A stretch of 17,575 nucleotides of DNA, from positions 1 to 17,575 of the forward strand of contig CAZHSB010000037.1 of NCBI GenBank assembly GCA_964534945.1. The letters are read 5' to 3'. The position numbers were made by a program, and so were the translations under genes. The DNA is from CAZHFA01 sp964534945. GTDB lineage: Bacteria; Bdellovibrionota_C; UBA2361; CAKMMH01. Shown piece by piece: positions 1 through 7,083 of this stretch (positions within the stretch are counted from its first letter, which is position 1; each line of letters starts with the position of its first letter). Below the pieces are notes generated by a model. The model did not search any database, was not told the DNA's origin, and saw only the letters and a program-made list of their open reading frames with translations.

Positions 1-60
1 TTTCCCATCTCCTGTCTCCATCAAAATGTGTGGACTTATTTCAGGACGTGACAAAAATTA

Positions 61-100
61 TTTCATTCGCGCTTAACCCTGGGCTGGGTTGTGTAATGCC
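61..100 (-). repeat. REP-like GC-rich repeat, reverse orientation
   Basis: Read on the minus strand this gives ACAACCCAGCCCAGGG followed by TTAAGCGCGAATGAAAT. It matches the repeats at 337-426, 10348-10412 and 10697-10820 on the plus strand. It is followed by a short ATGCC-TTT-GGCAT hairpin at 97-109. The high GC content contrasts with the AT-rich surroundings. Confidence 0.7.
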
Positions 101-135
101 TTTGGCATATGTTCATCAATCATGCTAAGATATTT

Positions 136-152
136 TTATCCCTTCGGGATAA
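136..152. other. Small hairpin with UUCG-type loop
   Basis: TTATCCC at 136-142 and GGGATAA at 146-152 are perfect complements around TTC; as RNA this can form a C(UUCG)G tetraloop. No T-run follows and no gene ends just before it in the window, so a terminator role for a gene to the left cannot be judged. Confidence 0.4.
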
Positions 153-251
153 CGAAGATTATAGATCCAAATTTTTTCGAAATTACATTGCAATACGTTA
201 TTTTTAAAATAATAAAATTGTAAATTCAAGGCATCTTCTATTTTTGCATTC

Positions 252-322
252 AAAAAAAGGAGGTGCCTACCAAAAAAGTGCAAAGGAAGTGCCCTCCAAA
301 AAAGTGCATGTCCTAAAATTTA
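252..322 (+). repeat. GGAGGTG-type short repeat cluster
   Basis: Two imperfect tandem units are visible: GGAGGTGCCTACC plus AAAAAAGTGC, then GGAAGTGCCCTCC plus AAAAAAGTGC, followed by ATGTCCTAAAATTTA. The same pieces recur at 10464-10535 on the plus strand and in reverse orientation after traG (17450-17548). Confidence 0.65.
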
Positions 323-336
323 TCCTTTTTTCTAAA

Positions 337-426
337 TTGAAAACGCTATACAACCCAGCTCGGGGTTAGCGATCCTGAAAGGAGCGCATACCCCGGGGGC
401 AGGAGAAGGGAATGCAAACCCCAGGT
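337..426 (+). repeat. REP-like GC-rich repeat
   Basis: It begins TTGAAAACGCTATACAACCC, continues through an AGCTCGGGGTTAGCGATCC segment and ends in the ATGCAAACCCCAGG element. Copies with the same opening lie at 10348 and 10697. The sequence just before it (TTCTAAATTGA) also occurs inside the ~100-bp repeats near 10050 and 10600, so this copy looks like an internally deleted version of the composite module there. Confidence 0.75.
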
Positions 427-510
427 AGTAATTAAACATTTCGCATCTAAATTTATTCCTTTATTATTAAGTGGTTATATCTAAAAAATGCCATTTGATA
501 AAAATTTAAT

Positions 511-538
511 TCAAGTTTTTATTTTCCTTTGCCGTTAG
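511..538 (+). promoter_or_regulatory. Probable sigma-28 (FliA-type) promoter of flagellin
   Basis: TCAAGTTT at 511-518 and GCCGTTAG at 531-538 are separated by 12 bases. The known sigma-28 consensus is TAAAGTTT, about 11 bases, GCCGATAA, so 7 of 8 bases match in the -35 and 6 of 8 in the -10 box, including the discriminating GCCG. It lies on the correct strand and predicts a leader of roughly 155 bases. No similarly good match was seen before flgB or the transglycosylase gene. Promoter assignment is inferred from sequence only. Confidence 0.5.
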
Positions 539-573
539 CTTCCATTGAAGGGATTGAATGTGTGCGGTAAGAA

Positions 574-600
574 GATGATGTTAGTGTGTGAAACATTATC
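574..600 (+). promoter_or_regulatory. Stem-loop in flagellin mRNA leader
   Basis: GATGATGTT (574-582) pairs with AACATTATC (592-600) around a 9-base loop, with one G-U pair. It would start about 30 bases downstream of the predicted sigma-28 start site. In Caulobacter, flagellin leaders form structures targeted by FlbT; a similar role here is only an inference. Confidence 0.35.
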
Positions 601-702
601 TTTAGTTTTTCTTTTTAAAATAAAAATCAAAAACAAGTTACCGCCAATTAAGTTTTAATCCACGGAAGGATTGATAAATTAATTTTCAAGGAGGAAAATA
701 AT

Positions 703-1566
703 ATGGCAATAACTATTGGTAGTAATATATCTTCACTAAAAGCTCAAAGGCAGTTGTCAAGTTCAACATCTGATTTGAGTTCTACATACTCTAAACTTAG
801 TTCAGGTATGAGAATTAATAAAGCAAGCGATGACGCTGCAGGGTTAGCAATAGCTGACTCCTTAAAAGCAGATCAACGTGTTGCTTCAGTTGCAATAAGA
901 AACGCTAATGATGGTATTTCTTCTATAGCAATCGCAGATGGTGCTCTTTCACAAGTTTCTGACGTATTAACTCGTTTGGCAGAGCTTGCAGAGCAATCAG
1001 CAAACGGTGTATATTCGACGACTCAACGTTCGGCTCTACAAAATGAATTTAGTTCATTAGCATCTGAAATCGAACGTATCGCTGTAACAACTGAGTTTAA
1101 CGGTGTAAAACTTTTAGATGGTCAGACAAGTGGATTAACACTACAAGTTGGATTTGATTCAAAATCTACATCTCAAATAGCAATATCTAATGTAAAGGGA
1201 ACTCTTAATTCATTAGGATTAGCTAACACTGGTTCATCTGCTATGTCATACTCAATAAGTGGTGCAACAATCGAAGCTGGACAATCTGCTTCAAGATTAA
1301 CTCTAGATGCTGTTAATAATGCAATATCTTCATTAGCAACAACAAGAGGTAATTTAGGTGCTGTTGAGTCAAGACTTACAGTTGCAATCAACAACTTAGA
1401 GGTTGCTAAAGAAAACTTTGCTTCAGCAGAGAGCCAAATTAGAGACGTAGATGTTGCTTCTGAAGCTGCAGAGCTTACAAGATTGAACATCTTACAACAA
1501 ACTGGTGCTTCTGTACTTGCTCAGGCAAATCAGCAACCAGCAATTGCTTTAAGCTTGTTAGGATAA
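703..1566 (+). CDS. fliC: Flagellin
   Basis: This is the 287-residue filament subunit, exported through the flagellar type III apparatus and polymerised outside the cell. Both ends are typical. The N-terminal D0/D1 region (about 1-140) carries the SSGMRINKASDDAAGLAIAD motif. The C-terminal D1/D0 region (about 200-287) contains NILQQTGASVLAQANQ and ends in SLLG. The middle is short, so the surface D2/D3 domains are essentially missing, as in other small flagellins. The ATG at 703 has a near-perfect AAGGAGG 8 bases upstream. The gene stands alone: it has its own sigma-28-like promoter, a structured leader and a strong terminator right after the stop. The symbol fliC is used generically; alphaproteobacteria often name this fla or flaA. 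Confidence 0.97.
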   Translation: MAITIGSNISSLKAQRQLSSSTSDLSSTYSKLSSGMRINKASDDAAGLAIADSLKADQRVASVAIRNANDGISSIAIADGALSQVSDVLTRLAELAEQSANGVYSTTQRSALQNEFSSLASEIERIAVTTEFNGVKLLDGQTSGLTLQVGFDSKSTSQIAISNVKGTLNSLGLANTGSSAMSYSISGATIEAGQSASRLTLDAVNNAISSLATTRGNLGAVESRLTVAINNLEVAKENFASAESQIRDVDVASEAAELTRLNILQQTGASVLAQANQQPAIALSLLG

Positions 1567-1580
1567 TTAACCTAGCAATC

Positions 1581-1616
1581 GTAAAAAGTGGCGTTATTAT
1601 CCTCGCCACTTTTTAC
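1581..1616 (+). terminator. Intrinsic terminator after flagellin
   Basis: A perfect 13-bp inverted repeat, GTAAAAAGTGGCG (1581-1593) and CGCCACTTTTTAC (1604-1616), surrounds a 10-base loop. A-rich and T-rich ends flank a GC-rich stem, the usual form of a rho-independent and possibly bidirectional terminator. It begins 14 bases after the flagellin stop. Confidence 0.85.
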
Positions 1617-1986
1617 TCAGTAAAACGATTTTATATTTATTTCTCTTTAGGGATAAATATAAGGATAATAGACATTTATAACCTTGCTACTTCTTGGGCT
1701 TTTGGTGTTTTAAAGGGATTGGGGCAAATCTTTTTATGACTTCAAGAGCCTTTTTTCTTATTTTCTTCATCTATACCTATGAAATCTGTTAACGAGCAAA
1801 TTATCAAATTTACGATAGCAGATATTTTTATTTTAGTTTTTGTATAAAATTTTTGTTTTGCCAATTTACAAAATAAGGCAATGCCTAAAATCAAAGACGT
1901 GTTAGGTGTTGACCATATATATAATATGTATTGGCATTTTAAAAAGATGATGTTTTTATACAGCGACTATTTTATGGATATATTTA
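1617..1986. other. Gene-free AT-rich spacer before the transglycosylase gene
   Basis: I find no coding region or RNA gene here. There is a weak 5-bp inverted repeat (TTGCC near 1858, GGCAA near 1877). TTGACC (1909) and TATAAT (1920) boxes occur but are only 5 bases apart, so they do not form a normal promoter. The promoter of the downstream pair should lie in this stretch but I cannot place it. Confidence 0.6.
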
Positions 1987-2601
1987 ATGGAAAGATATTT
2001 AAAAAAAATAGTAATTATATTATTAAGTTTATTTATTTTTACTGTTCCAGCTTTTTCTAAGCCAATCTATGTAATCAAAAAAAGCGATGGATCGCTTTTA
2101 ATTACTAATCGAACACCTCCAAAGGGATCAAAGGCGGTTGTCTATAATCCAAATTCATTATACAATCGTGGAAGCGTTGGCGTTATACGAAGTATGGATG
2201 ATGCAAAACTTTTTGTAAGATATTGTGACTTGATAAAAAGATTTGCAAATTATTATAATGTTTCTGAGAGCTTGATAAGAAGCGTTATCCATGCAGAATC
2301 CCTATATAATCCTCGTGCAGTTTCTAGAAAGGGTGCTTTGGGACTTATGCAACTTATGCCATATGTTGCTAAAAATTTAGGTGTTAGGGATCCATTTCTT
2401 CCTGAACAAAACATACAAGGTGGCACAAGGTTACTTGCTAAGTTGTTGAAAAAATACAACGGAAATAGAGTCCTCGCTTTGGCAGCATATAATGCAGGTG
2501 AAACTGCAGTTGATAGATTTAGAGGTGTTCCTCCATATAGAGAAACACAAAATTATGTAAGAAAAGTTTTGGCGTTACAAATGCGATATGCCATGATGTA
2601 G
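1987..2601 (+). CDS. Secreted lytic transglycosylase, SLT family
   Basis: This 204-residue protein should cleave the glycan strands of peptidoglycan in the periplasm, releasing anhydromuropeptides. Residues 1-24 form a signal peptide (KK, then a hydrophobic run, then a likely VPAFS-K cleavage site). Residues 26-55 (KPIYVIKKSDGSLLITNRTP) resemble the short DUF4124-type segment often found ahead of such domains. The catalytic SLT domain spans about 78-200. Glu104 in the HAESLYNPRA context is the expected catalytic acid, followed by GALGLMQLMP (117-126) and AAYNAGETAV. No clear Shine-Dalgarno precedes the ATG. It is followed 15 bp later by pgsA and lies upstream of the flagellar operon, so it could serve general wall turnover or make room for the rod; the sequence does not decide. 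Confidence 0.9.
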   Translation: MERYLKKIVIILLSLFIFTVPAFSKPIYVIKKSDGSLLITNRTPPKGSKAVVYNPNSLYNRGSVGVIRSMDDAKLFVRYCDLIKRFANYYNVSESLIRSVIHAESLYNPRAVSRKGALGLMQLMPYVAKNLGVRDPFLPEQNIQGGTRLLAKLLKKYNGNRVLALAAYNAGETAVDRFRGVPPYRETQNYVRKVLALQMRYAMM

Positions 2602-2616
2602 GTTTTAAAATATAAA

Positions 2617-3186
2617 ATGATAGGGATTAAAAATTTACCAAATATATTAACATTTTCTCGTTTGTTATCAGTTCCTGTAATGGTATTATTTATGTATTTT
2701 CCAGAGGGAATTTGTATTTATTTTGCGATGGTTTTTTTTATAATATCCGCTGTGACAGATTTTATCGATGGTTATTTAGCAAGAAAATATGATGCTGTAA
2801 CTAATCTTGGTAAAATTTTAGATCCAATAGCGGATAAATTACTTGTAGTTTCTACGCTTATAATGTTTTTGTCCATAAGAGTTGGAAACGATGGAAAGCC
2901 TTGGGTTTGTTCTTTGCTTGTAATTATTATACTAGCAAGAGAAATTTGGATTATGGGATTACGCACTGTCGCCGCTTCAAAAGGTGTTGTCGTTTCAGCA
3001 TCAAAAGTCGCAAAATACAAAACTGCTTTTCAAATGGTGGCAATTGGCTTCCTATTTTTAAGTAATTATTATTTTCCATTTAGTCCATTTGATTGTTGTA
3101 CAATCGGAAATTTTTTATTAGCAATTTCTGTTGTCTTATCAATTATAAGTGCAGTTGATTATTCAAAAAGAATCCTAGCTTTGTAA
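2617..3186 (+). CDS. pgsA: CDP-diacylglycerol--glycerol-3-phosphate 3-phosphatidyltransferase
   Basis: This inner-membrane enzyme of 189 residues condenses CDP-diacylglycerol with glycerol 3-phosphate to give phosphatidylglycerol phosphate, the first committed step to phosphatidylglycerol and cardiolipin. The full CDP-alcohol phosphotransferase signature, D-G-x2-A-R-x8-G-x3-D-x3-D, is present as D51-G52, A55-R56, G65, D69 and D73, with the extra conserved D48. The N-terminal NLPNILTFSRLLSVP and the hydrophobic helices around 16-46, 78-110 and 135-185 fit PgsA rather than other members of the superfamily. Length is normal. It starts 15 bp after the transglycosylase gene and is probably co-transcribed with it. 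No strong ribosome binding site is seen. pgsA is a housekeeping gene and its place here is probably incidental to flagella. Confidence 0.92.
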   Translation: MIGIKNLPNILTFSRLLSVPVMVLFMYFPEGICIYFAMVFFIISAVTDFIDGYLARKYDAVTNLGKILDPIADKLLVVSTLIMFLSIRVGNDGKPWVCSLLVIIILAREIWIMGLRTVAASKGVVVSASKVAKYKTAFQMVAIGFLFLSNYYFPFSPFDCCTIGNFLLAISVVLSIISAVDYSKRILAL

Positions 3187-3357
3187 AAAACAAAAATCAA
3201 AGAATAAAAATCACTAGGTCAAAAAATTGACATAATTTCAAAAAGTAAAATTTATAAGTTATTAAAAAAATAGCAAATCTTTTTTTCATATTGTGCATAT
3301 TATTTGCAAGGAAGTAATTGTTAATTTTTTTTGTCTATTTTTTTGACAAGGTTTTTT
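3187..3357. other. Intergenic region before the flagellar operon; promoter expected here
   Basis: This 171-bp AT-rich gap should carry the promoter for flgB and the following genes. TTGACA at 3227-3232 is a good -35 box, but the best -10-like box (TATAAG at 3253-3258) is 20 bases away, which is too far. A sigma-54-like half site, TTGCA at 3304-3308, has only a poor -24 partner. GCAAAT (3273-3278) and ATTTGC (3302-3307) form an inverted repeat around the putative promoter area that could be an operator. None of these is convincing alone. Confidence 0.4.
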
Positions 3358-3774
3358 ATGGGCGATGTAAAAGGAATCGATAAGTTATTTGACCAAAGTA
3401 TTGGTGCCTTAAATAAAGCGATGGACTTATATTGGTACCGATCTCAAGCGATAACAAGTAATATAAGTAATGCAGAAACTCCGGGATATAAGGCTGTAGA
3501 TGTTAATTTTGCACATGAACTAGAGCGCGCATTTGAAAAAAATAAATCCACAACCGAAACCACAAACAAAAATCATCTTACTTCGCAAGATGAAACGGGA
3601 GCTTTCTTAGATGCTGATTATTCTGGCGCTACAAAAGGTGATGGAAATAATGTTGATATTGATATTCAAATGGGAAAGTTGGCAACTAATGCATCAGATT
3701 ATAATCTTTCTGCATCACTTGTGCGAAAAAAATTACAAATTTTAAGAAATGCAATTAGGTATGCTCAAAACTAA
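3358..3774 (+). CDS. flgB: Flagellar basal-body rod protein FlgB
   Basis: FlgB is a proximal rod subunit, assembled in the periplasm on the MS ring through the flagellar export apparatus. The N-terminal rod motif is clear: SNISNAETPGYKAVDVNF follows a predicted helix ending YWYRSQAIT, and the C-terminal part ends in the expected helix ASLVRKKLQILRNAIRYAQN. I place the start at ATG 3358 (138 residues) because AAGG at 3348-3351 lies 6 bases upstream and the protein then begins MGDVKGIDKLFDQSIG. An upstream TTG at 3331 would add nine residues that do not look like FlgB. It is the first gene of the eight-gene flagellar run; flgC follows after 17 bp. The middle (about 60-90) is the polar, variable part usual for the family. 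Confidence 0.93.
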   Translation: MGDVKGIDKLFDQSIGALNKAMDLYWYRSQAITSNISNAETPGYKAVDVNFAHELERAFEKNKSTTETTNKNHLTSQDETGAFLDADYSGATKGDGNNVDIDIQMGKLATNASDYNLSASLVRKKLQILRNAIRYAQN

Positions 3775-3791
3775 TTTATGGAGATTAATGT

Positions 3792-4220
3792 ATGTTTGAT
3801 AGTATAGATGTTCTTGCTCATGGATTAAGCGTAAATAGATTGCGTGTTAATTTATTAGCTTCAAATATTGCAAATGCAGAAACGACTAAAACAGAAGATG
3901 GTACTCCATATAAACCAAAACAACTTATGCAAGTTGCTCAAAGTATGGAGGGAAGTTTTGCTTCTTCTTTAGACAAAATGACACTTTCAAGACCTGTGGC
4001 AATGGCAGTCGTAGAGGATAATTCTCCTCCTAAAATGGTTTATCAGCCAGGACACCCAGATGCTGATGAAAATGGTTATGTTGCATATCCAGATATAAAT
4101 GTAGTTTCGGCAATGACAGACTTAATGTCTGCTTCAAGACTTTACCAAGCAAATGCAACGGCACTTGAGACGGCAAGGGAAATGTCTCGTCAAGCAAGAG
4201 AGATTTCAATTAGATATTAA
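3792..4220 (+). CDS. flgC: Flagellar basal-body rod protein FlgC
   Basis: FlgC is a second proximal rod subunit of 142 residues, close to the usual length. It shows the family pattern: LRVNLLASNIANAETTKTED near residues 18-37 (the rod motif, with the FlgC-specific TT in place of TPGY), then GTPYKPKQ. The C-terminal helix contains SAMTDLMSASRLYQANATAL, which packs with the N-terminal helix in rod proteins. It lies 17 bp after flgB and 14 bp before fliE, with no room for a separate promoter, so it is translated from the same operon message. Confidence 0.96.
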   Translation: MFDSIDVLAHGLSVNRLRVNLLASNIANAETTKTEDGTPYKPKQLMQVAQSMEGSFASSLDKMTLSRPVAMAVVEDNSPPKMVYQPGHPDADENGYVAYPDINVVSAMTDLMSASRLYQANATALETAREMSRQAREISIRY

Positions 4221-4234
4221 AAAGGAAATTTAAT

Positions 4235-4573
4235 ATGTCTATAGATGGAATATATAATCGTTTTTCAAAAATCACTTCTGATGAGAAGTTATCATCAATA
4301 AATAATCTTTCTTCAAGTTTAAATAAAATAAATAAAGAAGGAAATGATGAAGAAGGATTTGCAGGATTTTTAAAAGACGCAGTAAAAGGAGTGAATGATC
4401 TTCAACTAGAAGCTGATCAAAAAATAGAGGATATGGTATTAAAGAAAAATAATATCACACCTCACGATGCGATGATTGCACTTGAAAAAGCTGATGTGGC
4501 ATTTCAATTAATGAATGCAGTTAGGACAAGAATTGTGCAAGCATATCAAGAAGTAATGAAAATGCAAATATAA
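4235..4573 (+). CDS. fliE: Flagellar hook-basal body protein FliE
   Basis: FliE is the small adaptor that joins the MS ring to the proximal rod and is the first exported rod component. The protein has 112 residues, typical for the family. The N-terminal half is polar and Ser/Asn-rich, and the second half carries the conserved region LEADQKIEDMVLKKN-x-ITPHDAMIALEKADVAFQL, ending VRTRIVQAYQEVMKMQI. AAGGAAA precedes the ATG. It is in its common position directly after flgBC and 18 bp before fliF. Confidence 0.95.
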   Translation: MSIDGIYNRFSKITSDEKLSSINNLSSSLNKINKEGNDEEGFAGFLKDAVKGVNDLQLEADQKIEDMVLKKNNITPHDAMIALEKADVAFQLMNAVRTRIVQAYQEVMKMQI

Positions 4574-4591
4574 TTTAGGAGTTTAATTTAA

Positions 4592-6244
4592 GTGGCAACA
4601 TCTTTAGATCCAAGTGCAATATTAGGAAATCTTTTAGAAGGGTATTTAAAATTACCATTAGTACAAAAGATTCTTTTCCCAATTTTAATAGTAGGTTCTG
4701 TAGCAGGAATAATCTTTGTTTCAAACTGGGCAAGTAAACCAGATTATGCTGTTTTATTTTCAGATTTAAAACCTATCGATTCTGCTGCCGTTGTTAATAA
4801 ATTAAAAGAGCAACAAGTTAAATACCAAATAAGAGGAGATGGTGATACTATTGCAGTAAGCCCTCCCGAAATGGTACATGAGTTAAGAATTTCTTTAGCT
4901 TCTGAGGGTATTCCAAAGGGTGGAACAGTTGGTCTTGAAATATTTGATACGACAAACTTTGGAACTACAAGTTTCGTAGAAAAATTAAAATTTGTACGAG
5001 CAATTCAAGGAGAATTGGAAAGAACAATAAGCTCACTTGATTCTGTAATTTCAGCAAAAGTGCATATAACACAACCTGAGAAAACAGTCTTTTCAAAAAA
5101 CAAAGTATTAACCACAGCTTCTGTAATGTTAAAATTAAATACAGGAAATGGACTTACGAAAGATCAAATAAAGGGAATCGTAAATTTAGTTTCTGGTAGC
5201 GTAGAGGGATTAACTCCAGAAAATGTCAATATTGTAGATTCTACTGGAAAGTTATTAACTGAAGTTGATGATCAGGCAGATGAGTTTGCTATTGATACAG
5301 ATAGATTAAATTATCAACAAAGCTTAGAAAAAGCTTATGCCACAAGAGTTGAACAAATGCTTGCAAAAGTTATGGGGCCAGATAAAGTTATCGCAAAAGT
5401 TACAGCAGAACTTGATTTTACATCGTCTCAAAAAGAGGAAGAAAGTTATGATCCAGCAGGACGTGTTATTCGTTCAGAGAAAAGCGTTCAAGAGGGAGTA
5501 GGATCATCTCAAAGGGGAGGTGTTCCAGGAGTCGTTTCAAATCTTTCAAAAGATACATCACTTTTATCGCCATCAGGAATTGGAGAAGAAGGAAGTAGTA
5601 GGCAAGAAGGTGTGAAAAACTATGAAATTTCAAAAGCAGTCAGCAAAAGCATTTCTCCTAAAGGACGACTTGTTAGATTGTCTGTAGCCGTTTTAGTTGA
5701 TGGAACTTATAACGTAATAGCTCCTGCAACTGCAACTACGCCAGAAAAAAAAGAATTTGTGCCTTTGGAACAGGAAACTTTAGAAAGAATTGAGGGCGTT
5801 GTTAAAAGTGCTGTTGGATATGACATAACAAGGGGTGATGTTGTTACTGTTGAGAATATTCCTTTTTATTCAACAGATATTAATTTGGAGCAAGTTATGG
5901 AAAAACAAGAATCGCAAGATTTCATTTTTAAATCAATAACAAAATCTATTCCAATTTTGTTTATAATATTATTTTTCTTCATTGTAATAAAACCAATGAT
6001 AAAATTTTTAATTACACCTACAGATGCAGAAGTAGATTTAAGTAGATTATTGCCATCTGGGTTGGAAGAGTTGGAACAAGAAATAGATCAAGAAAAAAGT
6101 AAAGTAAAAATTCCTTCCTTCGAACCTGCTGTTGACCTAGATCAATTAGAAGATTTACTTGCGGAAAATTCAAGACTTGTAAAAGAAAATCCTCAACAAG
6201 CAGCATTGTTAATCCGTTATTGGTTAAACGACGGTAGATTATAA
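4592..6244 (+). CDS. fliF: Flagellar MS-ring protein FliF
   Basis: FliF forms the MS ring in the inner membrane, the base on which rod, export gate and C ring assemble. The protein has 550 residues, normal length. There is a transmembrane helix at about 24-46, YscJ/FliF ring-building regions including a stretch around 70-130 (ELRISLASEGIPKGGTVGLE), and a second domain with ITQPEKTVFSKNK. A second transmembrane helix lies at about 450-474. The C-terminal tail (about 510-550) contains ENPQQAALLIRYWLNDGR, the conserved FliG-binding segment. Translation starts at GTG 4592, with TAGGAG 10 bases upstream. The FliG-binding tail is intact although no fliG follows; the next gene is fliH, 38 bp downstream. 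Confidence 0.97.
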   Translation: MATSLDPSAILGNLLEGYLKLPLVQKILFPILIVGSVAGIIFVSNWASKPDYAVLFSDLKPIDSAAVVNKLKEQQVKYQIRGDGDTIAVSPPEMVHELRISLASEGIPKGGTVGLEIFDTTNFGTTSFVEKLKFVRAIQGELERTISSLDSVISAKVHITQPEKTVFSKNKVLTTASVMLKLNTGNGLTKDQIKGIVNLVSGSVEGLTPENVNIVDSTGKLLTEVDDQADEFAIDTDRLNYQQSLEKAYATRVEQMLAKVMGPDKVIAKVTAELDFTSSQKEEESYDPAGRVIRSEKSVQEGVGSSQRGGVPGVVSNLSKDTSLLSPSGIGEEGSSRQEGVKNYEISKAVSKSISPKGRLVRLSVAVLVDGTYNVIAPATATTPEKKEFVPLEQETLERIEGVVKSAVGYDITRGDVVTVENIPFYSTDINLEQVMEKQESQDFIFKSITKSIPILFIILFFFIVIKPMIKFLITPTDAEVDLSRLLPSGLEELEQEIDQEKSKVKIPSFEPAVDLDQLEDLLAENSRLVKENPQQAALLIRYWLNDGRL

Positions 6245-6282
6245 AGTTAATTTTGTATTTTAATTTATAAAAAATAAAAAAA

Positions 6283-7083
6283 ATGAATGATAAAAACCCT
6301 ACACAAGTTAATTATAAAGAAACACCATACGAAGCAACAAGGTGGGAGATACTAGGAAATTATCATGAAGAACAAACATTTTTTCCATTAACTTTAGATA
6401 TAATAAATAATGATAGATTACTTTCAGATCCTGTTTTTGCAGATTATGGAGGAGTCGACCATAGGGAGGGTAAATGCATGCATCTTCCAGAAGCAGAAGC
6501 ATTTGATTTTGGAAAATATGAAGAAAAAAATGAAGAAGTAGAGATTGAAAAAGAAAAAGAAGAAGAATTAAAATTAAAAGAAGAAGAATTAGAAAAAATA
6601 AAAACAGAATATTATGAAAAAGGTAAAAATGAAGCTTTGGAAGAGGCAAAAAAAGAAAAAGAATTATTAGAAAATAAATATAGTTTAGAAATAGACACTT
6701 TTCTTGAAGATTTAAAAAATCAAGTTGTATCGCATAATGAAACTTTAGAAAAAGAAGCGTTGAATTTAAGTATTGCTATTGCTAAAAAAGTTTTAGATCA
6801 ACAAATAACAGTAAACCCTGATTACATTGTTACCGTAATTTCAAAAGCATTACAAAGTATGGACGGTGCACACATAAAAGAAGTTCGAGTTAGTACTGAA
6901 TCTTATGAGTTTTTAAAAAATTTAAATATAAAAGAACTTTTCAAAAATGATGAACAACAAGATTGCAAATTTGTAAAAGATGACACAATAAAAAAAGGTT
7001 GTGTTTTAGAAACATCAGCAGGAGATGTCGATTTTAATCTAGAAAATACGTGGAATCGGGTGGTAAATGAGCTTACTAAATAA
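6283..7083 (+). CDS. fliH: Flagellar assembly protein FliH
   Basis: FliH is the cytoplasmic regulator of the flagellar export ATPase FliI: it dimerises, binds FliI and tethers it near the C ring. The protein has 266 residues. An N-terminal part (1-85) without clear homology is followed by a very Glu/Lys-rich coiled coil (about 83-150). The conserved C-terminal FliH domain runs about 155-262 and includes LSIAIAKKVLDQQITVNPDY and DGAHIKEVRVS. The start has no clear Shine-Dalgarno sequence. Its end overlaps the start of fliI by 17 bp, which suggests translational coupling. Identification rests on domain pattern and position before fliI. Confidence 0.87.
   Translation: MNDKNPTQVNYKETPYEATRWEILGNYHEEQTFFPLTLDIINNDRLLSDPVFADYGGVDHREGKCMHLPEAEAFDFGKYEEKNEEVEIEKEKEEELKLKEEELEKIKTEYYEKGKNEALEEAKKEKELLENKYSLEIDTFLEDLKNQVVSHNETLEKEALNLSIAIAKKVLDQQITVNPDYIVTVISKALQSMDGAHIKEVRVSTESYEFLKNLNIKELFKNDEQQDCKFVKDDTIKKGCVLETSAGDVDFNLENTWNRVVNELTK

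Larger units (their letters stand above)
1..702. other. Gene-free region upstream of flagellin: repeats, then flagellin leader
   Basis: I see no credible coding region here. The left part (about 61-426) holds REP-like GC-rich repeats in both orientations, a small UUCG-type hairpin at 136-152 and GGAGGTG-type short repeats. The right part (about 500-702) looks like the flagellin control region: a sigma-28-like promoter at 511-538, two leader stem-loops, and a strong ribosome binding site, AAGGAGG at 688-694, 8 bases before the flagellin ATG. Confidence 0.8.

Noticed and set aside
1909..1925. TTGACC and TATAAT boxes upstream of the transglycosylase gene as a sigma-70 promoter
   Set aside because: They are only 5 bases apart instead of about 17.
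3227..3258. TTGACA plus TATAAG as the flgB operon promoter
   Set aside because: The spacer is 20 bases, outside the usual 16-18 range; kept only as a note.
3331..3357. TTG start giving FlgB nine extra residues
   Set aside because: ATG 3358 has an AAGG site at a good distance and yields the expected FlgB N-terminus.
6308..6649. Minus-strand open frame opposite fliH with a Leu-rich product
   Set aside because: It is the antisense image of the Glu/Lys-rich coiled-coil codons of fliH.
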